Source: Sialis fuliginosa (Eukaryota; Arthropoda; Insecta; Megaloptera; Sialidae). Taken from it: a stretch of DNA of 64,000 nucleotides. A program made the position numbers and the translations under genes. Each line of letters opens with the position of its first letter. Position 1 is the first letter of the stretch. The stretch spans positions 23,249,638-23,313,637 of the forward strand of contig OY540815.1 of NCBI GenBank assembly GCA_961205875.1, in the 5' to 3' direction. The notes under the pieces are model-generated. The model did no database searches. It worked only from the letters and a program-made list of their open reading frames with translations, and was not told the DNA's origin. Shown piece by piece: positions 21,734 to 32,263 of this stretch.

Positions 21734-22499
21734 ACATAGAGCAGTACTTTCCAATATTAGTGAAAAATCAAGGTACATAAGCTGATTTCTGTACCTTTGT
21801 AGCATTTTTGGAAAAAAATTAACAAACCCATTTTTTTTTAAGAATTTCGTTATTATAAACAACAGGCTCGTTCGTAGAAATGTTAATGGTAATATTTATG
21901 TTCTTTGTGATACTATGACTGTAAGCTCACGGCTTAGAGAATTTGAAGCAGTTGATTGTCAGCATACTCAGCATAATTGACTGCTGACTTTCAACCGCTG
22001 AGCTCGTTAAACGCACCCAATGTTATAATAAAAAATCTCTCAAGAGGGTATGTGCGTTTACCCTATATTTAACTCACCAATCTATATTTCAGGGGTCAAA
22101 ACTGGTCAGTAAAATCAGTAAAAGTCAGTTTTTTGGGTTAGCAACTCAAAGTTTTCACATCGGAACCCTATTTATCGTGAAAAAACTCACTATTTGACTT
22201 CAAAACGACACAATTACCGTGAAAAATATTTTCAAATTATAAATAATGTTTTATTTTGTTTACTTATTTGTATTGTTTATTACCAAATTTTAGAAGATAT
22301 TTTATGATATAATTGTAACGTATGTATATTTTATATACATTGTAATATATAAACAACATAATCTCACCCTAGCACTGGCTATGCCAAGTTCGGTGAGAAA
22401 AATTAATAAAAATTAACTGTAATATTTGTTACTTTTGTTATGACCATAATAAAAAGGTGGTAAGGGTTGGCTATGGGGATGGTGAAGACCAATAATTAT
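21734..22499. other. No feature seen
   Basis: Mixed AT-rich sequence. Short words such as CACCCTAGCACTGGCTATGC (about 22366) have no recognised partner in the window. Confidence 0.5.
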
Positions 22500-22870
22500 A
22501 AAAGTATTTTTTTAATACATAACATCTACATTTTGCTTCCTCGCAATATCGAAGATACGAGAAGCTATGTGATCGTTTCAGATTGAGACAAAAAAAAAGT
22601 TCTCCAATTTCAAAATTTTAAATTTATTTATCCGTTTCACGTCAAGACAAACACTTTTCGTTCCGTGTCTGTCTGTCTGTCCGTGTGTCCGTGTGTCCGT
22701 CCGTCCGTCTTTCCCCTGAATCCTTGTCACACGCATAACTCATGAACCACTGAACCGATATTATTGAAACTTGGTCGGATGGTTGGGTTTGGTTTGAGGA
22801 CGGTCCCATTTCAAAATCATCAAAATCGTGTGTAAGGGGGAGGGGTGACACCCCAAAATATTTCTTTTTT
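22500..22870 (+). repeat. GTCT/GTCC-bearing repeat, paralogue of 38560-38760 in reverse
   Basis: TTTCGTTCCGTGTCTGTCTG is followed by a GTCCGTCC run, CCTGAATCCTTGTCACACGC and ATAACTCATGAACCACTGAA. The reverse complement of 38560-38760 gives the same order (GTTCCATGTCTGTCTGTCCG, CCTGAATCCTTATCACACGC). The 69-codon frame on the minus strand is an artefact of this simple sequence. Confidence 0.8.
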
Positions 22871-22899
22871 CAAGATATCTCAAGAACGACACATGTTAC

Positions 22900-23000
22900 G
22901 AGAAAATTTTATAGAATATTTTTTGTAGAGAATTAAATTTCCTATAATATGGGTCTACTACGTTTGTTGTAAAATATTCCCTTACAAAGATTTATCTAAA
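22900..23000 (+). repeat. Dispersed repeat, paralogue of 35637-35740
   Basis: TTTTATAGAATATTTTTTGT, TACTACGTTTGTTGTAAAAT and ATTCCCTTACAAAGATTTAT occur in the same order at 35637-35740. About 95 bp are shared, with a short deletion in the second copy. Confidence 0.85.
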
Positions 23001-23060
23001 TTAATTTTAAAAATTCGTGTTTTGTTTTTCTAAATTGATATTTGATTGGATATATTAAGT

Positions 23061-23134
23061 GTCATTTTGACGTTTTAAATGTCACTTTGGCGTTTTAAAT
23101 GTCACTTTGACGTTTTAAATGTCATTTTGACATT
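23061..23134. repeat. Minisatellite, 20-bp unit, about 3.5 copies
   Basis: Units start at exactly 23061, 23081, 23101 and 23121. The consensus is GTCACTTTGACGTTTTAAAT with one or two substitutions per unit. The regular register shows slippage or unequal exchange rather than chance. Confidence 0.95.
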
Positions 23135-23300
23135 TGCATAAATTTAGATTTAGATTGAAATTGTCAAAAAATTAAAAATATATGAAAAAATATTCAGGTG
23201 CGTTTTAAGAAAAAATTCGAACTAAGATTTTTTAGTAAAATTTGTATAAAAATTAAATGGTTAACCAATGCCAGGCAATTTATCTGAACACTATCGGTTT

Positions 23301-23352
23301 TAGTGAATTTAGCACGAGGAAGCACTGTGCATTTACTTGGCAGATGTTTTTT
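23301..23352 (+). repeat. 50-bp duplicated segment (partner at 19183)
   Basis: Same sequence as 19183-19236 except GGCAG in place of GCCAG. See that entry. Confidence 0.85.
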
Positions 23353-23454
23353 AACTCGGTTCATATAGTAAGTATTTTTAGATTTCTGTGTCAGTAAAAT
23401 CAGTATTTTTGAACACTGATGATATTTGCTTGAGTTGTCTATAAAAACAACGCT

Positions 23455-23620
23455 CTATTATTCCGCGTTAGACACCTTCATCCGGTACTGTTGCGTAACC
23501 CCGGACTAATCCTCGCCCGCTCCGGGGATTAGCGCAACTTATGGTAGCTACAAGTCGTCTATTAATTGATACATTGTTTCTCCGCTACGTGCCGCCAGCG
23601 GCGCCGCCATGTTTTGTCTA
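23455..23620. other. GC-rich island of unknown nature
   Basis: This patch stands out: CCCCGGACTAATCC, CTCGCCCGCTCCGGGG and GCCGCCAGCGGCGCCGCCAT. CCCCGGA and TCCGGGG could pair as a 7-bp stem. An ATG at 23609 in the context GCCGCCATG opens a 118-codon frame, but its last third lies in the left arm of the inverted repeat at 23887, so I do not call it a gene. It could be an old promoter patch or 5' exon, or a captured fragment. Confidence 0.35.
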
Positions 23621-23886
23621 TCAAATTGCGCTTGTTCACAGTTTAGTTGTATGTTGAACGTGCTTTTATCTCACAGAACCCGCTATTTAAATGTCCCAAA
23701 TGAATTTCTGCGTTGTACAAAGATCTTGAATCATATTTCGATCAGGTCATCTATATATAGAACATGTTTAATAACTTACTGCGGTTCGCAAACGGTGGAT
23801 TTGGTTTCGGTACCCCTTATATGGCTGATTCTCAAAAAAAGTAGAAAAATGATTTTGTTATATTGTGTTTTTTTTTTTTTTAATAA

Positions 23887-24585
23887 CCCGGGAAAAAATT
23901 TCAGATCTGAAGTGATCTCGGTTGATCTTCATTTTGGAACAAATCAGATCTTTGTAGATAAATAAACTTTTGTCTACCTTAAATAACAAATTAATACACA
24001 TATACTATATAGAAACCTTGTTTATAATTTAATCAATTAAAAAAAAATTGTACAGAAACGTATTGAATGATATTTGAGGCCCATGTATTAAATTAATAAA
24101 TAAATTCACAACTCACCCCCTGTCACAAATGAAGGGTTGTAATTGGTCTCATTCGATTCAGCGGGAAAAATACTTCGGGATACTAGGTGAATTTTTCTCT
24201 GTTTCGCTACTTATGGTATTCATTATAGAAAATCGTAAATATATCGACTCCTGTGCAAGATAGAGGGTTGTTTTGCCCCCCACACCCCTAGTATCCCGAA
24301 GTATTTTTCCCGCTGGATCGAATGAGACATTACAACCCTTAATCTGTAACAGGGGGTAAGTTGTGAATTTATTTATTAATTTAATACACGGGCCTCAAAT
24401 ATCATTCAATACGTTTCTGTACAATTTTTTTTTAATTGATTAAATTATAAACAAGGTTTCTATATAGGTAGTATATGTGTATTTGTTATTTAAGGTAGAC
24501 AAAAGTTTATTTATTTACAAAGATCTGATTTGTTCCAAAATGAAGATCAACCGAGATCACTTCAGATCTGAAATTTTTTCCCGGG
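23887..24585. mobile_element. 699-bp inverted repeat (fold-back element)
   Basis: Left arm 23887-24187 and right arm 24287-24585 are reverse complements with few differences, around a 99-bp spacer. The outer ends are CCCGGGAAAAAATTTCAGAT and its complement ending in CCCGGG. Inner ends meet at GGGATACTAGG and CCTAGTATCCC. No transposase frame is present. The spacer shares CGTAAATATATCGACTCC with the repeat at 19949-20130. Confidence 0.9.
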
Positions 24586-25300
24586 AATGTACAATTTCTT
24601 TCGTAAATATAATAAAACATAGGGTAATTTTCTGAAGGGTTATAGTGGTCCCCAATATTTTTGACTTTAAAGGGGGTTAAAACAAAAATTCAAAAGTGAG
24701 GATATAATAGCTTAGTGTATTAGTGAGGGAAAGATCACTTTGTGAGGGAATGACGAGCGAAAATGTAAATTTGGATAATAATACTTTAAAACAATTTCAA
24801 CAATACACTTCAACACTCAGCCCTTTCGCCATATTTATTTTTTAATGTCAGTATTGCCACATTATAAAAACAATAACGCTGCGTTCAGATAGATTTAAAA
24901 TTACGGTCTAATTTCACTGTTACAGAAATTGTGAGGGAATGATTCGTTTTTTAAGGACATACTTGTAAATTTATTTTCTGTTTGTGTTTTACTTACTGTT
25001 GTACATTTTTAAATAGCGAATATTGTTATAAATGAATAAATAATAAGTTATTAAACACATTCTAGAAAACTTTTCGAAACAAATTAAATTTGGTGGTTGG
25101 GACACAGTGAGGGAATGATTTTTGAGGTATAAATTTTAATATATTTTTACAATTTATAATAACTGAAATAAAATTAATATACAATTTGGTACACCTAGTG
25201 ATGTAGATTCATAAGAGAATCTCCTTAACTTTAATTTTCGATCTCGTTTTATAGAAATCAGAAAGGACAACAATTTAGATTTTTTTTGAGAATCAGCCAT
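24586..25300. other. No gene seen; recurring GTGAGGGAATGA word
   Basis: TGTGAGGGAATGA or AGTGAGGGAATGA occurs at about 24741, 24930 and 25108, always in the same direction, with GTGAGGGAAAGATCAC at 24724. A related GCTGAGGGAATGATTC is at 53641. No element ends were placed. Confidence 0.5.
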
Positions 25301-25559
25301 ATATACTACAATTTTATTAACAAAGTGTTGGTGTGTATTTGTTACACATTAATACATAAAATATCAGCTTTCAAGTACTTTTATAAACGCGTCACGTACA
25401 AATAGAAAAGAAAAAAGTTTATCTTCACAAGATCGCAATTTCTTTCCAGACAGTTAAAATTTTATTATCACAAAGTTTTCATTTTTGTTTTAAAAATAGT
25501 GTTTGTGAATGTCGTTTATAGAAGCTTCGCAGAATAATAAAATTTATAAAAGGTGAAAT

Positions 25560-25965
25560 TTTATCTTTAAGATTAATTTTCAACCGGAAATCGATGTTTA
25601 CTCTTATTTTTAAAACAGTGCGAATTCGAAAAAAAAAAAAAAATTGTCGATTTTTGGTCAAAACTTTTTTGTCTGGTTTTGAAGTATTATAGGTATATGT
25701 CATTATATAGATTTTGACACTCTGGTTTCAAATTCGTCAACTAAAATCAATTCCAAAAGTTACTGCTATTTTTATCAAAAATTTTGATAAAACTGAAACT
25801 TTGAGAGGCCATATCTCGAAAACGGTTTGAGATACAGGCCTGCGGTTTGAAGTTTCAACCTTTCACATTATTTTCTATATAAAAAACATACTTTTAACGA
25901 AATCTAGAACTAAAAAATTTTTAGTCAACTTTCATGATTTTAATTTCCCTTTTCATAGAAATTTT
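25560..25965 (+). repeat. Single right arm of the 34238-34961 fold-back family
   Basis: TCATTATATAGATTTTGACA, CGTCAACTAAAATCAATTCC, AACTTTGAGAGGCCATATCT and GAGATACAGGCCTGCGGTTT match the right arm at 34660-34830 in order. The left arm is absent. At 25560-25600 GATTAATTTTCAACCGGAAA links it to the GTCT-bearing family instead, so two repeats abut here. Confidence 0.8.
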
Positions 25966-26156
25966 ATAGAAAAATTTCAACTTTTCATAGAAATATCAAC
26001 TCAAATACACACAAACGTTAATTTATAACATGATATATTACATTTTGTCACGAGCGTGATCGGACGTGAGAAAAAATTGTGTGAAATTATTTTTTATGTT
26101 ATTATTTATGTGCGGCCCTTGATTAATTTTAGGTTTTCTATGGGGCCAGGCCTGCA

Positions 26157-26272
26157 CTAGCCGATTGTCATCAAATTAATATATTTTACAGTTAAGTGTC
26201 CATAGATTATGAATTTGTCAAACAAGAGTCCAACACCGGGGTAGATATTGTCCGAGACTGGTGCCAGATCAT
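26157..26272 (-). repeat. End fragment of family M
   Basis: GCCGATTGTCATCAAATTAA and, at the right, GAGACTGGTGCCAG match the region between the core and right terminus of family M (compare 40370-40489). The final ACCTTA of the terminus is lost. Confidence 0.65.
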
Positions 26273-26439
26273 TATAATAATATTTATGTATAAAAAAACA
26301 AACCACTGTTTCTCCATTTGATCTCTCTCATCTGTTTATTATCCCTATTGGCTTTCGAACACCTCTCTCGATAATAAATTCATCTATACAAACCAATAAA
26401 ACTGGTATCGTTAACGTAAAATATCCAGACGCGCCTAAG

Positions 26440-26650
26440 TAAACATTGCAGCAGTTAAAATTAAAACACAAGACGTGTTTGCTTAGCAGTGAACAAATGA
26501 AGCGCGGCTAGTTGATCCTGTGACGTCATCACGGCTGACACGGGTCCAGCGACGGAGGCGACTTGACCGGGAACGTGTCGGCTGACCGCGACCAACCAAC
26601 TAATACAACCGTTTAGAGCCGGTATAACTGAATTATCGGACACAAGTGTT
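26440..26650. promoter_or_regulatory. GC-richer patch with a perfect CRE motif
   Basis: TGACGTCA at 26521-26528 is a perfect palindromic CRE (CREB/ATF-type binding site). It lies in about 200 bp of unusually GC-rich, CpG-bearing sequence (GACACGGGTCCAGCGACGG; CGACTTGACCGGGAACG). The minus strand is open for 60 codons (26461-26643) with no recognised domain. It could be an enhancer, an old promoter or an exon relic; no evidence decides. Confidence 0.35.
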
Positions 26651-26814
26651 TAGTAGATGTTCTTTATCTATGTTGTAACATGGCCGGACCTACAAATTAT
26701 TCAATGAGGGGACAGATACATACAGTGGGTCTCTTTTTATGCGATTTGAAGTTACGCGGTGCGATTTTTCATCCAAATTCAGGAACTCCCAAATATTGAA
26801 GACACTTTTGTAGA

Positions 26815-26925
26815 AATTATTATAATCATGAATCAGTAATACCAACTTTAGTACTAAATAATAATTTAAATGGGAAATGGGACCTCCCTTTGCGGCACCT
26901 CTTAAAATTGAACTTACAGGGTAGT
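26815..26925 (+). repeat. Dispersed repeat, paralogue of 51237-51350
   Basis: ATCAGTAATACCAACTTT, AAATGGGAAA and CCCTTTGCGGCACCTCT occur in the same order in both places, separated by small gaps. Class unknown. Confidence 0.8.
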
Positions 26926-28160
26926 GTCAACTGGGGTAAAAGTGAAACAAAATACAAATCTTTCATGTTTTTTGACAGTTAACGATACAAATTCATACTT
27001 TATTTTTTTCTACTAGATGCGCTTATGAATAACCATTTTAAATACTTACGTCATTTGAACTGTACGATACAACAGGGACTTTAAAAATGAAAAAAGTGTG
27101 TTTCATTTTTAACCTCTAATTTGGGTAAAAGTGAAACAGGCCTCTAATGGAAAATAAAAGAAAAGCTACTTTGGCAACTTTAATTTATCTTCTTTGTGGC
27201 ATATCAATGTGAAATTGTAACTTTAATTAATATCTGAGCTATACAGAAAGTTATGTGCAAAGAATTAAAATTTAATTCACACAGGGAAATATGTAGGGGT
27301 GACACATCACTTATATTTTCAGGTCGCTTTAACAAACCTTTAACGATGATGTCAGTTTTTATAATTCTCCTATAAACAAATTAGTTTTTTAGTTGCAAGC
27401 TTGTTTCACTTTTATATTTCATATTTATCCCGCTCGACCTTAATCCTTCGTAGAGGATTTATTTTAGGTCATAACCTAACTTATTTCGTATCAACAGACT
27501 CTAATAAACATATACTTTATCCTCAAATCGCAATTAACTGTCTGAAAACAACAAATCAACTTCATACAAACATAATTAAAAAGTATGAGAATTTCATCGA
27601 ATGGAACAGATAGAGAAATTCTGAGAAGAGTTTGAGAGGGGGTGCGGTTTATCGTTGGCGAGGGTGCCCCCCCCCCCTTCCCCCCTCCTCCCCCTTATCC
27701 ACACGCATTTGCATGTGTAGAATGCGTGCTGGATCATCAAGCGATGGAATTTCAAGAGAAATTACGAAATGAAATTGTCAGATTACGTTTGAAGTGAATG
27801 AAATAATGAAGTTCGTAACTTCTACATTTATACAGAGACACAGTCGCATACGTTATATAGAATAAAGGGAAGGAACGTTTATATTATGTGTGTCACTTTG
27901 CGTGTCTTTTAAGAAAATAGAGCTTATATGATATGCTTTTGATATGTTATATTATATGATATGATACAAATGATTATAAAATATAGGGTTAAGATGCAGA
28001 CCAGTTTTTGCATAGTTGGAGTTTGAACCCATATATTTTCAACCTGTTATATAAATATCAGTATCAAATGATTGTGCAGTAATTACTGACTAGTTTAAAT
28101 TGAATAGGACGCCAATTTTCTTTGTATATTTGCATTATGATAGGAAATTGTAAAAAATGT
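26926..28160. other. No gene seen; repeated GGGTAAAAGTGAAACA word and C-run
   Basis: GGGTAAAAGTGAAACA occurs at 26935 and 27123 in the same direction, which suggests one repeat. A run of about 10 C followed by C-rich sequence lies at 27668-27692. The 70-codon frame at 27401 is unsupported. Near 27930-27970 ATATGATATG-type words are repeated. Confidence 0.45.
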
Positions 28161-28162
28161 CA

Positions 28163-28452
28163 ACTACAGTGCACTTGCCCCATTTTCGGGGCAAGTGCAT
28201 TACCGGTAGTTAAAAACGCTTTGAAGCATTATTTCATATGCTATGGGGCAAGAGCAGAATTGTGAATACGCCTAGTATAAAATGCTTTTTACCGCATCAA
28301 GATACGTTGTTTAGTTTTGGAGTAGTGAATTTTTTAAACAATTATTTACTTTTAGTAGTTCACTACATATTAGCTATTACAATTTCACTCGTATTATAAT
28401 AAAAAAAACCCGTTAATGCACTTGCCCAGTTTCTCCACTTACCCCACTGCAC
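28163..28452. mobile_element. Probable inverted-repeat element with a terminal hairpin
   Basis: At 28170-28199 TGCACTTGCCCC pairs perfectly with GGGGCAAGTGCA around the loop ATTTTC (12-bp stem). About 220 bp on, CCCGTTAATGCACTTGCCC and CTTACCCCACTGCACC repeat the motif in inverse orientation to GGGGCAAGTGCATTACCGG. This suggests a miniature element spanning both. Target duplications could not be read. Confidence 0.5.
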
Positions 28453-29295
28453 CTTATGTGGTTTTATAAGGCCGGTTTTATATCTCAATTTAAAGGTACT
28501 ACAGTTAGATGGGCAATAATATTTCCAGCAATGTTATAATTTCCATGGATACACAAATATAATCGATGGGAAATTCAATTTTCTATAAATAATTATTCTT
28601 TTAAAATTGTCTAATTCTGCTTAGTTTTCGAGTTATACTAAAAACATTGAAAAGTGTCTAGTTTTACCCTCCCCCCCCCCTCCCTCCTCAAAAACGAAAG
28701 AAGAATATAGAACAATGATGAAGTTTCTTATATACAAAGAGAGTAAAAAATATTGATAATATAATAATTTTATATTAAAATTAGTAAGTAAATTTAAAAA
28801 AAAAAGAAGCTAATAAACAAATTAAAAATAATATTTGTTCCTAAATCAATTACGTACATAGCTAAGCACACAATTCCTGAAACTGCTACAGGCTATTTAA
28901 TTCCATTAACATTGTAGTTTTTATAAATGAAATATATATATGTATCGTAATACATTTTAATTTAAATATAGTTCGAACAAAAGTAATAATAATCTACCTA
29001 CGTTTTATTATACATACATATATAACTAAACGAGATATACCGAAGTTAATCGTTTTTTCTTCTGAAAGTTCACATAATTACCTTAATATTATTGTTACAA
29101 AATACTTCCTTCAGAAACTTTCATGAATAATAACAAACGGCTATATATTTTCGTTATAGAAGACGTAAAGTGAAATATATTATAATAATGTACAGCCAGA
29201 TTTACAATTAGTGATGTTTAGAACACACATTCATCATATCTGTTGAAACAGTGGCGTATCTTGACTCATCAACGAAAAAATAATTTAAAAAAAAA
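28453..29295. other. AT-rich stretch, C-run, no feature seen
   Basis: A C-rich run (CCCTCCCCCCCCCC) lies at about 28667-28681. The rest is AT-rich without recognised structure, apart from CAGTGGCGTATC near 29252, a possible hAT-like end. Confidence 0.45.
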
Positions 29296-30037
29296 TCTAT
29301 ATATATAAAAATGAATGTTCGTTTGTGTGTGGCTTATAGACTCGGGAATTACTGAACCGATTTCAATACGGTTTTCACCAATAGTTAGATAATTTTTACG
29401 AGCAGTATCGTGGCTAATAATATTTTATGAAAATCTAAGATTTAACATCAAAAGATTAAAAAGAAAATTTTGCATAGCGTCTTTTGTTTCTACGATGTTA
29501 TAGCGAAGAAATGTCATTTATAGAAAAACACAGTAGCTATGGAATATAAGACGCTGAAAACAATTACTATATGATGTCAGTTTGAATCATGATACCTACA
29601 AATATATATCTTTCCACCATGAGTTTGAATGAAAAATATGCATTTTACAATATAAATAAACGGATTTTTCTAAATTACAATAAAGAACTTCCAAGAAAGG
29701 TAACCTATTTATTTATTTTTGATTTTCATACGAATTCTAAGATAAGATCTGGTGTTTCCTGGGAGAAAATATAATTTTACACGATTTTTTCAATAACTAC
29801 TGAATGGATTTTATTCCGGTTTTCACTAATGGATAGGTTAAGTTTAGGTGTATAATTTGTGGATGTTTTGGGTAAATTTCATGAAGCCGGAAAGAACAAT
29901 TCGTGGTGAACCGTGTGTTGTTAGCATGTTGGGTGAGCATGTTGGGTGGGCATATTGGGTGGGCATATCGGGTGGGCATGATTACTTTATGTTTAATTAA
30001 ATTAATATCCCCGGGTAACACCGGGCCAATGCGCTAG
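29296..30037 (+). mobile_element. Helitron-like element with both ends, 742 bp, non-autonomous
   Basis: It begins TCTATATATATAAAAATG after an A (29295) and ends GCGCTAG before a T (30038). Just before the end, CCCGG and CCGGG form a short hairpin (30010-30025). TC at the 5' end, a hairpin plus CTAG at the 3' end, and insertion between A and T are the Helitron signature. No Rep/helicase frame is present. A further 5' fragment with the same start sequence lies at 30764-30955, and another at 54714-54774. Confidence 0.85.
29923..29979. repeat. 13-bp minisatellite inside the Helitron-like element
   Basis: Four units with consensus (A/G)GCAT(G/A)T(T/C)GGGTG follow each other at a 13-bp period, 30-110 bp before the 3' hairpin. 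Such internal arrays near the 3' end are common in insect Helitron-like elements. Confidence 0.85.
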
Positions 30038-30039
30038 TC

Positions 30040-30763
30040 TAACATAAAAATTTATTTACATATAATTATTTCAAATACCATATTTGAATAGTTTTATTTC
30101 GGATTTTTCATGCTCTTAAAAATCTACATTGTTTATTAGAAAATGTGAAAGGTACCCCCCCCCCACTATATTTTACTGATATCTGCCACTGTATTGAACT
30201 GTAAGAAACGAACGTGTCTTAAATTGAAATTGAATTAAGTTTTAAGCAGGGTGTAAACAAGTCTTTATAAATATCCATTATACATCTTAGTCGGGATGCT
30301 GTAAGTACATATGTACATATATACAGTTATACAGTCTACAATCTACAATTTTAGCGTACATACTATGTACTTTTAGTCTTAATGTACTATAATTTATTTT
30401 ATTTATAATATATTTTGAATTAAAATATGTTATAACAGATGTGTAACAGATTATCAAATATGTAGCTTTCAAATAACGTCACATGATAGAAAGAGAAACC
30501 CAAATTAATATAGTTGTCTAACTCTAATTATTTGGTGTTTGTGAAACCGTGATAAAACCTGTTCATTTTTTTATTTTTGCTGATTTAAAGATAAAATTTC
30601 AAATATGATACCCAGGTTTCTGATTAAAAACGATAAAAAAAACACTGTGTTATGTATCCATATAAACGTATCAACCACATGTAAACATACAAACTATATT
30701 GTGACGTCATGCGCAGAAAAGTTTCAAAATGAAATTCGAAAATGCCATATCTTCTCTACTTTA
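30040..30763. other. No feature seen
   Basis: AT-rich; a C-run at 30156 followed by TGATATCTGCCACTGTA may be another degraded hAT-like end. Frames at 30287 and 30605 are unsupported. Confidence 0.5.
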
Positions 30764-30955
30764 AAAAATGAATGTTCGTTTGTATGAGGCTTATAGACTC
30801 GGGAATTACTGAACCGATTTCAATGCGGTTTTCACCAAGAGTTAGATAATTTTTCTGTGCATGTTCGTGGTTATTAACATTTTTCGAAAATCTAATATTT
30901 AACATCAAAAGACTAAAAAAATCTTTATCTGATTCCATGATGTTTCAATATTTTA
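30764..30955 (+). repeat. 5' fragment of the Helitron-like family
   Basis: AAATGAATGTTCGTTTGT, TTATAGACTCGGGAATTACT and GGTTTTCACCAAGAGTTAGA match 29309-29400 almost exactly, followed by AACATCAAAAGACTAAAAA as at 29450. The 3' half and terminal hairpin are absent. Confidence 0.85.
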
Positions 30956-31908
30956 TTTTATTTAGGTCACAATTGGGTAATTTTTGAGACAATATAAAGA
31001 TACATTTCACTTTAATTATCTATTGGATCAACATGAAATTTTTACAGATTTAAAAAAATATTATACTACAAAAAAATGTAAAAACTAAATAATCGATTTT
31101 TTAACCTAACCCCTTAAAATAAAAATATAAATCATATACTAATCTTAAAACAAATTACACAAACGTAAATTGAGTTAAAATCGTTATCAAAACGGGCGGT
31201 AGGTAACATAATTAACGTGCAATGAGAGGTGTCAAATCGACAAAAGACATATGCATAACTGTATATAGCTATTAGGAGAGTCAAATTCTAATTCTGCCTC
31301 CTTAATTACATTGTCGCCAGCAATCCAGTTCCTTGAATTGAGTTACAAGTTGGTGGAAAGTCCCTAAAGTCCTGTCGGCCCAAACAGTCAGTGGCGTAGC
31401 GAAAGGGTTGACAGATGACATGAAATTGTTATTCAAAGTGTGGGTCGCGACCCATGACAAGATTTATTGTTTATAGGTTGCAGTTTGTACTAAATAAGGG
31501 ATGTACAAGCTAAAATTTAATTCAGGGTTAACCTGTTTCTGCAATAAGATTCAATACAATTTCAGTTCATATTGTATCATTTTTTTTTTATTATTAATCT
31601 ATAAGAATCATTATTATCACTTAAAAAAAGTTGTATTTGATCAAAATAAACATTTTTTGTTCTTTTACATTTTTTTTCTAAATTCTTGAAAATAAAAAAA
31701 ACTCTAATTAGTTGAGGTTGGGAAGTTACGTCAAACCAGTAGGAAGAAATTGAAATTTAAATGTTTGTTTAAAAATTAAAATCCAATTTTTATGATAATG
31801 TTTAAACGAACATATCTTTAAAAATATTCGATCTATGAATTGAGCACTTGGGATATGTTTTGTAAGAATTTTATCTCTCAACGAGATATTCACGCATAAG
31901 TAAATAAA
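30956..31908. other. No gene seen
   Basis: Mostly AT-rich. At 31389 CAGTGGCGTAGCGAAAGGG is a hAT-like terminal motif; AAGTGTGGGTCGCGACCCATG (about 31436) holds the palindrome GGGTCGCGACCC. No supported frame. Confidence 0.45.
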
Positions 31909-31910
31909 AA

Positions 31911-32263
31911 GGCCAAGTGCGTGTTGGGCACGCACATGATAGGTTTCCGGGGGGACGCTCTGATAACGACATTTAAATGCAAATATATCGTGACTGAAGG
32001 GTTAAAATCAAAATGTCATATTACATTTTAGGAGACCTATCTGAAGGCACCCTACTTAATGGATAAAGTGAAAAATTTAAAAAAAAAATACTTTTTAGAC
32101 TATGGAAAGGGGGTCCAAAAACTTTTTTTTTCAAAAATATTATCATTTCTGTTTTTGGGTTATCAGTCTTCGTCCGTATACCAAATTTCATCTTAATCGG
32201 CTTAAAAATTTTGAGGACGGACATGGCGAAACTATAAGGTTTCCTAGTTTTCTACGGAAACCT
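31911..32263 (-). repeat. Hairpin-ended repeat family A, complete short copy
   Basis: One end is GTGCGTG-TTGGG-CACGCAC (31917-31935, 7-bp stem). The other is AGGTTTCC-11 nt-GGAAACCT (32237-32263, 8-bp stem). Between them lie AAATATATCGTGACTGAAGG, TTAGGAGACCTATCTG and GACGGACATGGCGAAACTAT. The same parts in the same order, on the other strand, make up 57780-59061. No frame is conserved, so it is a non-autonomous repeat of unassigned class. Confidence 0.8.

Noticed and set aside
22642-22851. Minus-strand frame ending in an Arg/Thr/Asp-rich tail
   Set aside because: The tail translates a GTCT/GTCC simple repeat inside a dispersed repeat with a paralogue at 38560-38760.
23609-23965. 118-codon open frame on the + strand, the longest in the window
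   Set aside because: Its last part lies in the left arm of the 699-bp inverted repeat, with a poly-F stretch from a T-run. No domain, no splice support and no recognised homologue.
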